A DNA stretch of 60,930 bases from Bacteroides sp. 214 (GCF_010501015.1 NZ_QVML01000018.1:1-60930); one strand, 5' to 3'. Counted from the first letter of the stretch, positions 9,776-20,501 are shown. Numbers and translations are program-made. The notes: a model not told the origin generated them from the sequence alone.

Positions 9776-9869
9776 ACACTTTCTTCATTAACTAAGCATA
9801 CAATGAGCAACATTAAAGTGGTTTATTGAATATTTTCATATAAAAAAAGAATGTCTAAAAGTATTTTAT

Positions 9870-9877
9870 TATCTTTG
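9870..9877 (+). promoter_or_regulatory. -7 box of spt
   Basis: TATCTTTG matches TAnnTTTG and lies 63 nt before the spt ATG at 9941. Confidence 0.65.
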
Positions 9878-9940
9878 ACCCCGATTTTGAAACACACAAC
9901 AAAGAGTTGTTATACCTATTATTATATATAATATCGTCAA

Positions 9941-11125
9941 ATGGGATTATTACAGGAGAAATTAGCGAAATACGACGTTCCCCAGCGAATTAAAGAAAAG
10001 GGCGTATATCCCTATTTCCGTTGCATTGAAAGCGAACAAGATACAGAGGTAACAATGAGTGGTAAGAAAGTGTTAATGTTCGGGTCGAACTCATACCTCG
10101 GACTTACAAACCACCCGAAAGTCATTGAAGCAGCTATTGAAGCAACCCGCAAATACGGTACCGGCTGTGCAGGATCAAGATTCCTCAATGGTACACTCGA
10201 TATGCACATAGAGTTAGAAAAAGAACTTGCCGCATTCGTAGGAAAAGAAGATGCAATCATTTACTCAACAGGTTTTCAGGTTAATCTTGGCGTGGTTTCT
10301 TGTGTTACCGGCCGTGAAGATTATATTATATGTGATGAACTTGACCACGCATCAATTGTAGAAGGCAGACGTTTATCATTCTCTACCGCACTGAAGTTCA
10401 AACACAACGATATGGTTTCGCTTGAAAAAGAACTTGCCAAGTGCAGACCCGAATCTATTAAGCTGATTGTTGTAGACGGAGTTTTCAGTATGGAAGGCGA
10501 CATAGCCAACTTACCCGAAATAGTGCGTCTGGCTAAAAAATATAATGCAAACATCATGGTTGACGAAGCTCACGGGCTTGGTGTACTTGGTAATCAAGGA
10601 CGTGGAACGTGCGATCACTTCGGACTAACCCCGGATGTAGATCTTATCATGGGAACATTCAGCAAATCATTTGCTTCCCTGGGTGGTTTTATTGCTGCCG
10701 ATGAGTCTATCATCAACTACCTTCGCCACAATTCCCGTTCTTATATATTCAGTGCCAGCATTACTCCGGCATCTACAGCTGCCGCACGTGCTGCTTTGCA
10801 TGTTATGAAGGACGAACCTCAATACCTTGAGAACCTGTGGAAGAATACCAACTATGCCTTAAAGCGTTTCCGCGATGCAGGTTTCGAAATTGGTAACACC
10901 TCTACTCCTATCATCCCGCTTTATGTGCGCGACATGGAGAAAACATTCATTGTTACTAAAATGGCTTTTGACGAAGGAGTATTTATCAATCCGGTAATTC
11001 CTCCCGCTTGTTCGCCCGAAGATACATTAATTCGTTTCTCGCTTATGGCAACTCATACCATCGACCAGATTGATTATGCGGTAGATAAGCTAATCGTATG
11101 TTTCAAGAAAATGGGAATCATCTAA
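9941..11125 (+). CDS. spt: Serine palmitoyltransferase (alpha-oxoamine synthase family)
   Basis: A PLP enzyme that should condense serine with an acyl-CoA to start sphingolipid synthesis, a pathway characteristic of Bacteroidota. The 394 residues contain SNSYLGLTNHPKV, GTGCAGSRFLNGT, DELDHASIVEG, VDEAHGLGVLG and the PLP lysine K242 in GTFSKSFASLGG. Close alternatives in the family are KBL and BioF. The choice of SPT rests on overall similarity to Bacteroidales SPT and on the neighbouring lipid kinase. There is no signal peptide, and the gene appears monocistronic, with its own promoter and terminator. Confidence 0.88.
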   Translation: MGLLQEKLAKYDVPQRIKEKGVYPYFRCIESEQDTEVTMSGKKVLMFGSNSYLGLTNHPKVIEAAIEATRKYGTGCAGSRFLNGTLDMHIELEKELAAFVGKEDAIIYSTGFQVNLGVVSCVTGREDYIICDELDHASIVEGRRLSFSTALKFKHNDMVSLEKELAKCRPESIKLIVVDGVFSMEGDIANLPEIVRLAKKYNANIMVDEAHGLGVLGNQGRGTCDHFGLTPDVDLIMGTFSKSFASLGGFIAADESIINYLRHNSRSYIFSASITPASTAAARAALHVMKDEPQYLENLWKNTNYALKRFRDAGFEIGNTSTPIIPLYVRDMEKTFIVTKMAFDEGVFINPVIPPACSPEDTLIRFSLMATHTIDQIDYAVDKLIVCFKKMGII

Positions 11126-11145
11126 GAAAAGATCAAGCCTAATAT

Positions 11146-11186
11146 AAAATGCCACGTTTACTCATAAAAAGTAACGTGGCATTTTT
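11146..11186 (+). terminator. Terminator of spt
   Basis: AATGCCACGTT pairs with AACGTGGCATT around a short loop, followed by TTTTC. It lies 20 nt after the spt stop. Confidence 0.85.
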
Positions 11187-11245
11187 CTTTAAACACTATT
11201 TTTACTATCAATAAAAACCTTGTTAATCCGTTGGCCTACTTTTCA

Positions 11246-11330
11246 GCCTATGGATGAGTGATTGTGCGCCTATGGCTGAAGGGTCGTGAGACTATGGCTG
11301 ACGGAGCATGCGCCTATGGCTGACAGTCAG
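11246..11330. repeat. Four tandem 22-bp units (CTATGGCTGA core)
   Basis: Units start at 11246, 11268, 11290 and 11312 with an exact 22-bp period. Each begins G(C/A)CTATGG(C/A)TGA and then diverges; the last is incomplete. They lie in the 317-bp gap between the 3' ends of spt and the last permease gene. I see no ORF or promoter in the gap. Confidence 0.75.
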
Positions 11331-11340
11331 AAAATTGGTC

Positions 11341-11433
11341 GTGAAGACCTTGTGAAGGATAAAAGAGGGGGTCTTCACACATAACCCATTCACTGTCATT
11401 TACTTACAGCGATATGTGAATGTGAAGACCTAA
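11341..11433. repeat. 93-bp dispersed repeat, copy A
   Basis: The reverse complement of this block recurs at 55758-55851 with long identical stretches (for example CGCTGTAAGTAAATG and CCCCCTCTTTTATCCTTCAC) and a variable middle. GTGAAGACC or its complement occurs at both edges and near the centre. It lies between convergent genes. Confidence 0.85.
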
Positions 11434-11442
11434 AGGCTCGTT

Positions 11443-13824
11443 TTACTTTTCTTTTATAGATTCCGCGGGATTCTGAGCGGCCGCCCTTCTTACCTGCACA
11501 GCTACCGAGAGTACAACTAGCAATCCCGTTACCACAAATACAGCAACATAATAACCTGCATGTATATTTACCCGATACGCATACGTTTCGAGCCAGTGTT
11601 GTACAAATACATATCCCAGCGAAAGTGCCAAAGCATTGCCCACCACCAACTGCCACAAGTACGACCGCAGAAACAACTGCAGAATATCTCTGAAAACCGC
11701 ACCATTTACTTTGCGAATAGCAATCTCTTTCTTCCTCTGTTCTGCCGATAGGCTAACCAGTGAATAGATACCAAATGAAGATATCAGGATACAAATCAAC
11801 GCTAAAAGTGTAAAGATGCTCGACATGGTTTTCTCATCGCGACTGAACTCCTCTACTAGGTCGGGCAGGTAGATGAACTGTTTACTGGGATCTATATCTT
11901 CTTTCTCGTACTCTTTATACAAAGAACGAGCAAACGCCAAAGCCTTCTCTTTGTTCTGCGGTTGTACTTTGATGTAGAAGTATTGTTGCCGCGAGTAGTA
12001 ATACTTAACCTCATCCATGATAGCAAAGAAGAGTTTATCAATGGGGTACTGCATAGGACTGTAGTAGAAGTCCTTCATTACGCCACAAATACTGTTAGAC
12101 ATAGGGTTATCAGGATGTTTGTTTATCCGCCTGCCTACCTGACCCCCTTCGCCAAGCATACGTGCGCCGGTTTCGTTCACCACATAATCATACGTACCAA
12201 GATTCGTTATCCATTCGCCCTCTTTCATTTGTAGTCCAAAAAAGGAGAGGAAGTTGGGGTCGACAATTACAAGGTAGTCCTTGGAGTTTTCTTCCATATC
12301 TCTTCCTTCTATCATCAGGTGGCTGATAAACGTACAGTAATTATCTCCACCTTGTTGAGAGAGAACAGGCATAACCAAGCCCGTAACATCTTCTATATAC
12401 GGGTTGTTCTGCAATGCTTCTTTGAAAGGGCGACAATCTTTGCTATTCGCTGCACTAAAACCAAGGTCTATCTGCCAGATATTCTCTGTCTTTATGCCTT
12501 TATCGGTGTTAGACATAAAGCTAAACTGACCATATATACACAGCGAAGTGATAAGCAACAGCGAGCCAATGAAAATTTGTCCGGTTATCAACCCATTGCG
12601 AAAGAAGCGCGATGCCACATGTCCTTTCTTCTGTTTTAGTAACACAAGGATTGGGAACAAACTTACCACCAAGAAAACGACTACCGACAAAGCTGCAATA
12701 ACGACACTTGCCAGGAAGATATCTTCACGCTCCAACGAGTGGTTTATGCCGGTAAAGAAACCGTCATTCTCTATTCGCGTATATTGCTGATAATACGGAA
12801 AAATCAATTCGATAAGCGCTAACGCCAGCAAAAATGCAAAGAGCAACGGCAGCAATAGTTCTATAAGTTTCTTTCCGGTAAGTCCGCGTAAGGAAGCACC
12901 CAGCAACCTAAAAGTTAGGTTAGTGCCCAGCTTACGTTGCTGCTGTCCAATGAAAAGTACCAACAGATTCATCAATGCGCTGACGAAAGCAAGCAGTCCC
13001 GCAAAAGCAAGGATATTGATATTGCGAAAGCGTGCCGAAAGATGCTGGTTGCAACAGAAATGCACTTCGGGAAGCGAACGCAAATGAAATCTCCATTCGG
13101 CAGGTTTGCTGTATGGGGTAGCCACCTTATCCAAGCGGTATGACTCTATCTTTTGCCTCAGTAAGTTGATATCGGCATGTGGATTTACCCGAACGTACAC
13201 CGTATTGCGTCCCTGATTATTCTTTTTCGCCTCACCCAATACAATGTAATCAAACTTAAAGTTTGTATTCTGCGGATAGTCGCGTATTACTCCGGCAATA
13301 TGAAATGATCGATGTTCGTTTACCTGAAAACGTTTGTCAGTACAAAGGCTATCGCCAAAGATGAAGCGTGCCGTCTTTTCGGTTAGCAACACCGACTTGC
13401 CGTTATAGGCATTACCCCTGATGCTCCCTTCCTTAAAAGTAGCTTGAAACATAGAGAAAAACGCAGAGTCTGCCCGAAGCCCCATCCAACTCTTTTCCTT
13501 TCCATCCGACCGATAGCTTATCTCGCTTGTGGCGCACATCTGTTCTATCTCGGGGAAAGTGGCAAAGTGGCTCCTTACTTCTTCATGAAGCTGACTAAGC
13601 TCTAAATCTTTACCATCTGCAGTTTTGGAAATGCCGCTAGTGGTAATCATATAGGTATGCTTCCAATCGGGATGAAAAGTATCGAAGGTATGTTCCCAGT
13701 AATACCAGTAACTGCCCAAAACAAAGGCTGTAAAGCCTATAGCCAATCCAATAACGCTAATGGTGCTCTGCGTTTTGTACTTCAGTAGATTGCGAAAGGC
13801 TATTTTTAGATAGTGTAGTATCAT
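11443..13824 (-). CDS. FtsX/MacB-type ABC permease (last gene of efflux operon)
   Basis: A 793-residue duplicated MacB-type permease: N-terminal membrane helix (about 18-42), a periplasmic MacB_PCD-like domain, three helices near 280-410, a second helix and periplasmic domain, and three C-terminal helices. The C-terminal half carries the FtsX signature RKKEIAIRKVNGA. The start MILHYLKIAFRNLLKYK closely resembles the starts of the permeases at 14541 and 16928, so these are paralogues from duplication. It is separated by 5 bp from the ATPase gene and probably uses that ATPase. Confidence 0.9.
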   Translation of the reverse strand: MILHYLKIAFRNLLKYKTQSTISVIGLAIGFTAFVLGSYWYYWEHTFDTFHPDWKHTYMITTSGISKTADGKDLELSQLHEEVRSHFATFPEIEQMCATSEISYRSDGKEKSWMGLRADSAFFSMFQATFKEGSIRGNAYNGKSVLLTEKTARFIFGDSLCTDKRFQVNEHRSFHIAGVIRDYPQNTNFKFDYIVLGEAKKNNQGRNTVYVRVNPHADINLLRQKIESYRLDKVATPYSKPAEWRFHLRSLPEVHFCCNQHLSARFRNINILAFAGLLAFVSALMNLLVLFIGQQQRKLGTNLTFRLLGASLRGLTGKKLIELLLPLLFAFLLALALIELIFPYYQQYTRIENDGFFTGINHSLEREDIFLASVVIAALSVVVFLVVSLFPILVLLKQKKGHVASRFFRNGLITGQIFIGSLLLITSLCIYGQFSFMSNTDKGIKTENIWQIDLGFSAANSKDCRPFKEALQNNPYIEDVTGLVMPVLSQQGGDNYCTFISHLMIEGRDMEENSKDYLVIVDPNFLSFFGLQMKEGEWITNLGTYDYVVNETGARMLGEGGQVGRRINKHPDNPMSNSICGVMKDFYYSPMQYPIDKLFFAIMDEVKYYYSRQQYFYIKVQPQNKEKALAFARSLYKEYEKEDIDPSKQFIYLPDLVEEFSRDEKTMSSIFTLLALICILISSFGIYSLVSLSAEQRKKEIAIRKVNGAVFRDILQLFLRSYLWQLVVGNALALSLGYVFVQHWLETYAYRVNIHAGYYVAVFVVTGLLVVLSVAVQVRRAAAQNPAESIKEK

Positions 13825-13829
13825 ACGGC

Positions 13830-14504
13830 TTACATACTTACTTCAGTAACTACCTGACCATCGAACAGGTTAATAATTCTGTCAGCATATCCCGCATCGT
13901 GTTGCGAGTGCGTTACCATTACAATGGTGGTTCCTTCTTTATTCAGTTCACCAAGTAAGCCCATTACCTCTTTTCCGTTCTTGGAGTCCAGGTTACCTGT
14001 AGGTTCGTCGGCAAGTATTAGTTTGGGGTTGGCAACTACCGCACGGGCAATGGCTACACGCTGTTGTTGTCCGCCCGAAAGCTGTTGCGGAAAGTGTTTA
14101 CTGCGGTGTGTTATTGCCATTCGCTCCATAGCTTTCTCCACACGCTGTTTACGCTCGGAAGAGGAAATACCCATGTACAACAATGGTAGCTCGATATTTT
14201 CATACACATTGAGTTCGTCAATCAAGTTAAAGCTTTGAAATACAAAACCGATAACACCTTTACGCAGATTGGTGCGTTGTGATTCGGTGTACTTAGACAC
14301 CTCTTTTCCATTAAGGTAGTATTCGCCACCAGTAGGATTATCGAGCAATCCGAGAATATTTAATAAGGTGGATTTACCACAACCCGAAGGTCCCATTACA
14401 GCAACAAATTCACCCTCTTTAATTTCGATGTTTACCTTGTTCAATGCCCATGTTTCTACTTCTTCCGTACGGAAGATTTTCTGAAGTTCTACTGTTTTAA
14501 TCAT
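13830..14504 (-). CDS. LolD/MacB-type ABC transporter ATPase
   Basis: A 224-residue cytoplasmic ATPase with Walker [14 protein letters not shown]-loop FVFQSFNL, signature [14 protein letters not shown], Walker [13 protein letters not shown] and switch histidine VTHSQHDA. This is the only ATPase in the operon although three permeases are present, so it presumably energises all of them as homo- or heterodimers. Known relatives (MacB, LolCDE) act as mechanotransducers that drive export through a TolC-type channel or lipoprotein release. Confidence 0.93.
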   Translation of the reverse strand: MIKTVELQKIFRTEEVETWALNKVNIEIKEGEFVAVMGPSGCGKSTLLNILGLLDNPTGGEYYLNGKEVSKYTESQRTNLRKGVIGFVFQSFNLIDELNVYENIELPLLYMGISSSERKQRVEKAMERMAITHRSKHFPQQLSGGQQQRVAIARAVVANPKLILADEPTGNLDSKNGKEVMGLLGELNKEGTTIVMVTHSQHDAGYADRIINLFDGQVVTEVSM

Positions 14505-14540
14505 GATGTAATTATTTTAATTGGTTTATTTTTTATCTTA

Positions 14541-16904
14541 TTATTCACTCTTTACAACATCTGCCGGATTCTCCTTTGACGCTTTTATGATATGTCCCAG
14601 CACTGTAGCCATTACAAACAGCGTGGTAACAATCAGTACTGTTACAACTTCCAACCAGCCTACTGTTGCCCGCATAGGGAATTGTTGCATCCAGCTATGT
14701 ACAAAGAGCCACGCAATAGGTATAAAGATAGCGTTGGCTATAACTGTAATTTGCAAATATTCAAATGCAAACATCCGGATGATGTTCTTTGTACTTCCAC
14801 CCATAACCTTGCGAACAGCTATCTCTTTACGACGACGACGCATCGTAGAGTGTGATATGGAGTAAATGCCAAACAAAGAAATGATGACCGACAACGATGC
14901 CAGCATAATAAACAACCGCAAGCTACCCTCTTCCGATTTGTGCAAACTGCTGAGCACTTCTGTAACAGAACTTATTTTAGGTTCGGGATCGCTACTGGCA
15001 GCTACTTGTCGAAAAGCATCGAAGATTAACTGCTTACCCTCCTCTTCCTTATCGGGCGAAACACGGGCGTAGTACGCATATCCCCGATATCGTTGTCTAT
15101 TATCGGGAAGTAACAATACCGGAATGACAGGGTGACGAAAGCTTGCCGACTGGAAGTTCTTTACAATGCCACTAATCGTTACTTCGCGCATACCATATTC
15201 TCCACTTCTATTTGTAGAGTAATCCCAATGACGAATTTTTGAACCAATCAGATTATCGCCACCAATAACACGAGCTGCTTCTTCGTTTATCAATGCGTCG
15301 GTCGCATCTCCAGCCAATAGATTGATTTTCATTGTAGCCAGAAATGCACTATCTACATCGAGCATCTGAAAATTAGGTTTGTAATCTTCCGGTTTACCTT
15401 CCCAATCAATGATATTGGTTGTGCGTGGTTCATGACTAATCAAGAAAATACCGGCAGCCGCAAACCGTTCAATCTGTGGAATAGTTTCAATCTGACGTAC
15501 AGTCGCCTCTCTGTCACCATTGCTCATTCTGAAGAAAAGCAGTCCTTCTTTTTTAAATCCCAACTCCTTATTCATCATGTATTGAACCTGGTGACCAATG
15601 CTCAACGCACTAAAGATAAACGCTACACAAATACCTACCTGAAACGTCATTGCCACTTTTCTCGTCATAGATGCATGATGCGCCTGAACACCACCCGAAA
15701 GAGTCAACGCCGACCTTCGTATAAAAATGAGCAGGAGTGGATAGCAAAGCAGCAGCATTGTAATAAGACCAATAAGGTAAGCTATAAAAAAGTTTCTCCA
15801 CAATCCATCGGGTAGCATTGTTATATTAAAAAAGGTAGAGAGTAGTGGCAATAATACCTCAATCATGCAGCATGACAGCAATAGTATGAAGAGGAATTGC
15901 AACACCACCTCCGTTAGTAGCTGCCCGATAAGCGTATGTTTCTTTGCTCCGATAGCATGTCGCAAACGCATTTCTTTGATGCGTTGGTTTACCCTGTTCA
16001 TCCACAAATTGAGGAAGTTAAGGAATACACAAATGAGAAGTATAAAAGTAGTTGCCGCAAAGGTGCGGATATAGTTGATATTAAAAGAACCATCAGCAGC
16101 AAACGCGTGGCGTACTTCGGTTAGCGGAATAAGTTCAAGCTTCAGGTTTTCATTGAGTTTGTTATCTATCAAATAAGTAGAGATTTTTTCGCCAAATGCC
16201 TCTACATTCACATTTTCGTGCAAACAAATGTATATCCATACTTGAGATTGAGTCCATCTCCTCTGTTCTTCTATCCTATTTGCCCATCTTCGAGTCTGAA
16301 TATCTACCATTAAGGCTTCTAGATCCTTAAAGTTGGAGTTTTCCGGGTAGTTTTCTATTACAGCAACCACTTCCAATGTCCTTTTATATCCTCCCTGTAT
16401 TGTTTTCCCTATTGCCTCTTCAGGACTCCCCCAATGTTTCACAGCGTAAGAGCGCGTTATAACGAGGTCGGTTTCTTGCTGCATCAGGTCTTCGGCAGGT
16501 TTACCGCATATTACTTGTGGAGTAAAGTATTGCAAAAACCGTTCATCAACAAACTCCTCCAACAAAGGGTCGGCAAGCACCCTATCACCTTCTTTAAGTG
16601 TAGATCCATATCGACTATAAATAGGAATTACCGCTTCTATTTCAGGAAAATCGGTTTGAAGTGTCTGCATCAAGGCATAAGAGTTTTTATCTACCATCTT
16701 GCCTGTTTGTAATTCTACACCAACCACCTTATAAATATGCTTGGATTTAGGATAGAAACTATCGAAAGATGTTTCATACGTCAGCCATTGATAGCCAAAG
16801 AGAAAACTGACAAGCCCTATGGAAACACTCACAATGCTGAAAATGCTTTGAGCCCTAAACTTCAATAAGTTGCGAAGTGCTGTTTTAAGATAATGTGTAA
16901 TCAT
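14541..16904 (-). CDS. FtsX/MacB-type ABC permease
   Basis: A 787-residue paralogue of the adjacent permeases, with the same layout: N-terminal helix, periplasmic domain, central helix group (about 285-400), second periplasmic domain and C-terminal FtsX helices with RRRKEIAVRKVMGG. It is the fifth gene after the sigma-54-like promoter except for the ATPase and last permease that follow it. The spacing of 36 bp to the ATPase and 23 bp from the preceding permease supports one transcript. Confidence 0.9.
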   Translation of the reverse strand: MITHYLKTALRNLLKFRAQSIFSIVSVSIGLVSFLFGYQWLTYETSFDSFYPKSKHIYKVVGVELQTGKMVDKNSYALMQTLQTDFPEIEAVIPIYSRYGSTLKEGDRVLADPLLEEFVDERFLQYFTPQVICGKPAEDLMQQETDLVITRSYAVKHWGSPEEAIGKTIQGGYKRTLEVVAVIENYPENSNFKDLEALMVDIQTRRWANRIEEQRRWTQSQVWIYICLHENVNVEAFGEKISTYLIDNKLNENLKLELIPLTEVRHAFAADGSFNINYIRTFAATTFILLICVFLNFLNLWMNRVNQRIKEMRLRHAIGAKKHTLIGQLLTEVVLQFLFILLLSCCMIEVLLPLLSTFFNITMLPDGLWRNFFIAYLIGLITMLLLCYPLLLIFIRRSALTLSGGVQAHHASMTRKVAMTFQVGICVAFIFSALSIGHQVQYMMNKELGFKKEGLLFFRMSNGDREATVRQIETIPQIERFAAAGIFLISHEPRTTNIIDWEGKPEDYKPNFQMLDVDSAFLATMKINLLAGDATDALINEEAARVIGGDNLIGSKIRHWDYSTNRSGEYGMREVTISGIVKNFQSASFRHPVIPVLLLPDNRQRYRGYAYYARVSPDKEEEGKQLIFDAFRQVAASSDPEPKISSVTEVLSSLHKSEEGSLRLFIMLASLSVIISLFGIYSISHSTMRRRRKEIAVRKVMGGSTKNIIRMFAFEYLQITVIANAIFIPIAWLFVHSWMQQFPMRATVGWLEVVTVLIVTTLFVMATVLGHIIKASKENPADVVKSE

Positions 16905-16927
16905 TTTGTATTTGTTTAATGATACTG

Positions 16928-19249
16928 CTAATCGTTTTTAATTATATCGGCAGGGTTAAGTTGAGAAATACAACGAATACGATAATATACTGTAAAGAAT
17001 ACGATTAATGCGGAAGTAAAAAGCACACCCAACCAGAGCAAGGGGTCGTTAGGGTTAAGCACTATTTTGAAAAATTTCTGATTGATTGACATCAGATATA
17101 TAACAAACCAACCGATTACCCCCGCAAAAAATACTGCAAGTACATAGATTGTTATATAAAGCTTACCAAACAGCCAATATATATATTTAATACTTGCTCC
17201 GTTTATTTTACGTATTGCTATCTCCTTTTGCCTACGTTCCGTATCAAGTGATATTGCTCCGTAGATTCCTAAAATAGATATTAATATACAGACAATCGCA
17301 CAGATAGCAAATACCCTGAGTAGTATGTTAAAAAGAAAGACAATGTGGTTGTTGCTTTCTGTTGTGGTCTGTATAGGAAGATCAAAATTAACGGGTAAGA
17401 ATTCCTGCATGAATGCAGAAAGTTCTTTTATTGCTTCATTTATATCCGCTGTAGGCTTAACTCGAATATGTATTACACTTAATAGTCCTTCAGTAAACGG
17501 AACATAAGCTGTATAGTTCTTACCCTCTTCCATTTTTACCGTACCTGTAACTGGATAAAACATACCATGATTCCCAGGCACACCATTCATAGTAGAATCG
17601 CGTTCCAGTAATCGTTTCAATTTATCATTTACCAAGCAAAAGTATTCATCACGAGACAACACTTCTTTTAGTTCTTTATAGCCAGTAAATGTTGCATAAC
17701 CAGGCGTTACGCTTCCTATGGAAACACCATAGCTATACTCCCCTTGTTCAAAATCAACCAAATCATGTTTAATACCCCCTACAACTTCTGCCCAATCTTT
17801 AGACTGAACAAACTGGATTATGTTTTCTCCATTCTTACGTAATACAAAATCCTTATACAATCGCAACTCAATATCGCGTTGTGCATCTTTACCACCTACA
17901 TGTGTTTCATATTCACCAGACAATGAATAGCTTTGCGAAATACAAGTACCAACAGCAATCAAAAATATGATAGCAATGAACAATTGAAAACCAAGCATCA
18001 TATTACGCAGTCGATGTTTGCGTCCGGTACTATTACCACGCCGCATAATCATAAGCGTTTTGCTTAGCTTAATACGAACAACTGCTATGAATGCAACTAC
18101 TGCACAGATTAATAAGATAATCAAACCATACTCTATATTATGTATCATAGCTTCGTGAGCATCAATAAAGAAAAATTGAAATTCTGTTGGTAATAAAGAA
18201 TATAAGTATGGATAAAAAACTTCCGAAATAGGAACTAATACAAAAACTGCAATTATTACAATGATTGCCAACTCAGTAAACAGCAATATAAAGAAATGTA
18301 CATTATTAGCTCCGACTGTTTTACGAAGGCTTAATTCTCTGTTCCGATTGATAAATGAACCTATCGAGAAGGTCAGGAAGTTGATAACGCCTGATAGCAT
18401 CACCAAAAAGCCAATGAACCCGATAATCATCAATTGAATTGGTACACGACGCTGGTCTTTTATATAGTCAATTATCAAATTACTATATTGACCTTGCCAT
18501 GATTTAACTTGTAATGATTGTAAACGGTCATTCAATTCGCTTAATTTTATTTTCTCTTTCAACATAAAGGTAGCTTCATTACAATCATCATTAAGCAATA
18601 TAATATCTACCTTCCTATTAAACAATGTAAAGTTAGCATACCCAGGATAGTCTGCTATTACTCCTGCTATGGTATAAACTTGCTGGGGTTCCAAATCCGC
18701 ATCAAAACGAGATACTACTGTAAATGTTTTCCCAACAACAGATTCCTGAAATCCGAGTGTGCGAAGAAATGATTGTGTTATCAAAGCAGAACGAGGACGA
18801 GAAGTACATAATTGTTCACTTCCTTCTAAAAACTTACTGGGATACATCTTTATAAAATTCACATTAGCGTTCATAGCCGTAGTATAATACAGCAATTCTT
18901 CGCCATCTTCACCGGATATTGTTATATTGTAGCGTGTCGGTGTGCTATATTGAGCAGCGTATTCAACCTCGTGTAAATCGAGTGCAAGCACCTGATCGAT
19001 ATCTTCTTTTCCGGCAGGCACATCCCTTGTAGGAGCCATCAAATGCGGACTTTCTCCATACTTCAAGTGTAGTTTTGCCATCCGTTCGAACTTAGGAAAT
19101 ACCTCGTCTCCTCGATATAAAGCACGGGCATAATAGTTCGTAGTTGTAAAGCAGAAAAGGCCAGCTACCAACCCTAAAACACTTATAATACTCTGTGCCT
19201 TGTGCTTAAAGACATTTCGAAACGCTACTGTCAAATAATGTTTTATCAT
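16928..19249 (-). CDS. FtsX/MacB-type ABC permease
   Basis: A 773-residue paralogue with the FtsX motif RRQKEIAIRKINGAS in the C-terminal half and four or more hydrophobic segments in each half. It begins 1 bp after the adaptor gene stop, so the two are translationally close. It is the most divergent of the three in its periplasmic domains, which may mean that the three permeases form mixed pairs or see different substrates. Confidence 0.9.
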   Translation of the reverse strand: MIKHYLTVAFRNVFKHKAQSIISVLGLVAGLFCFTTTNYYARALYRGDEVFPKFERMAKLHLKYGESPHLMAPTRDVPAGKEDIDQVLALDLHEVEYAAQYSTPTRYNITISGEDGEELLYYTTAMNANVNFIKMYPSKFLEGSEQLCTSRPRSALITQSFLRTLGFQESVVGKTFTVVSRFDADLEPQQVYTIAGVIADYPGYANFTLFNRKVDIILLNDDCNEATFMLKEKIKLSELNDRLQSLQVKSWQGQYSNLIIDYIKDQRRVPIQLMIIGFIGFLVMLSGVINFLTFSIGSFINRNRELSLRKTVGANNVHFFILLFTELAIIVIIAVFVLVPISEVFYPYLYSLLPTEFQFFFIDAHEAMIHNIEYGLIILLICAVVAFIAVVRIKLSKTLMIMRRGNSTGRKHRLRNMMLGFQLFIAIIFLIAVGTCISQSYSLSGEYETHVGGKDAQRDIELRLYKDFVLRKNGENIIQFVQSKDWAEVVGGIKHDLVDFEQGEYSYGVSIGSVTPGYATFTGYKELKEVLSRDEYFCLVNDKLKRLLERDSTMNGVPGNHGMFYPVTGTVKMEEGKNYTAYVPFTEGLLSVIHIRVKPTADINEAIKELSAFMQEFLPVNFDLPIQTTTESNNHIVFLFNILLRVFAICAIVCILISILGIYGAISLDTERRQKEIAIRKINGASIKYIYWLFGKLYITIYVLAVFFAGVIGWFVIYLMSINQKFFKIVLNPNDPLLWLGVLFTSALIVFFTVYYRIRCISQLNPADIIKND

Positions 19250-19250
19250 A

Positions 19251-20501
19251 CTATTTCAATATTAACTCTTGCGCCTCCCCAAAGGTATCATATCCTGTAG
19301 TGATAACAAATTCTCCCGGCTGCAAACCATCGATGATTTCGTATTGTTGCGGGTTCTGTCTCCCGATAGAAAGGGGAACTTTTATCGCTTTAGTTTTCGC
19401 GGCACTTACTTTATATATCCATTGTCCGCCAGTAGATTGATAAAAGTTTCCACGCGGAATAACAAGTGCATCTTCGGGTTGCCCCAGTTCTATTTGTACC
19501 CGAAAATTCTTTCCTACCCGTACATTATCAGGCATTTCATCGGTAAAAACTAAATCCACCTCAAACATACGCTCTTTTACCTCAGGTACTACCTTAGTTA
19601 TTTTTAATGGAAATTTGCGTCCCTGATAAGTAATGGTAGCAGGCAGCCCGTTGATGATTCGATCGATGTAATATTCGCTTAGCGAGGTGTGTATTTTGAA
19701 TTGATCGAGCACCTTTACCTCTGCAATGTTCTCGCCCGATGAAACCATCTGCCCGGGAGTTACTTTCACAAAACTGAGTTGTCCGTCAATGGGTGCCTTT
19801 ACTACCATATTCTCCAGACGTTCTTGCGCACGCAGGTATTTTTTACGTTCACGCTCAATATCGTTCTTTATTAGATCTTTACGAATAACAGTTACAGCAG
19901 AGTCATAACGCAAGCTTTCGCGTTGTAGTTTGGCGTTTTGCGATTTATACTGGTACTCGTCTTCCGAAACTTCTAATTGCGCCTTACTCTTAATACCCAT
20001 TTGAAATTCTTCTTTATCGAGTCCGAAACTCTTCTCCAAACGCGCCAGCTCATAATCGGTTTGCAGTGCTTGTTGCTTGAGATTCAAGCTTTTCTGCTCC
20101 ATCTCTATTTCTTTCTCGTTGTAGGTGATGAGTTGCTTTTCCCAGTCATCGCGTTGATCTTCGATGCTGCGAATCAAATCCGGATTAGCAAGTACAAGAA
20201 TAGTGTCTCCTTTTCGTAACATGCTTCCCTCCTCGCCCACAATACGCTCTACACTACCCGTTTCCCGACTGTTTATTCTTATGGTTAGTATGGGTTGTAC
20301 AACACCCTCTACATCTACATACTCCATAAACTTATCATTCTTCACCTCTACGATTTGTAATTTTTCTATATCTATGCGGAGTCTACGAGGTCCTACCGAA
20401 AGAACAATTACATAAATCAGGAATGTAGCAAAGAGAGTTCCACCAGCTAAATAGTACTTATATCGAACGTACCAAGGTTTCTTTTCGAGTTTAATATCCA
20501 T
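19251..20501 (-). CDS. HlyD-family periplasmic adaptor (membrane fusion protein)
   Basis: A 416-residue adaptor that should bridge the inner-membrane permeases and the TolC channel. It has one N-terminal membrane helix (about 14-36), a beta-barrel/lipoyl half around 55-100, a long predicted coiled coil (about 105-225, rich in E, K, Q and L heptads), and then the second lipoyl half beginning VVKAPIDGQLSFV with PGQMVSSGENIAEV. The barrel and membrane-proximal parts follow. It lies 13 bp after the tolC-like gene and 1 bp before the first permease. Confidence 0.92.
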   Translation of the reverse strand: MDIKLEKKPWYVRYKYYLAGGTLFATFLIYVIVLSVGPRRLRIDIEKLQIVEVKNDKFMEYVDVEGVVQPILTIRINSRETGSVERIVGEEGSMLRKGDTILVLANPDLIRSIEDQRDDWEKQLITYNEKEIEMEQKSLNLKQQALQTDYELARLEKSFGLDKEEFQMGIKSKAQLEVSEDEYQYKSQNAKLQRESLRYDSAVTVIRKDLIKNDIERERKKYLRAQERLENMVVKAPIDGQLSFVKVTPGQMVSSGENIAEVKVLDQFKIHTSLSEYYIDRIINGLPATITYQGRKFPLKITKVVPEVKERMFEVDLVFTDEMPDNVRVGKNFRVQIELGQPEDALVIPRGNFYQSTGGQWIYKVSAAKTKAIKVPLSIGRQNPQQYEIIDGLQPGEFVITTGYDTFGEAQELILK

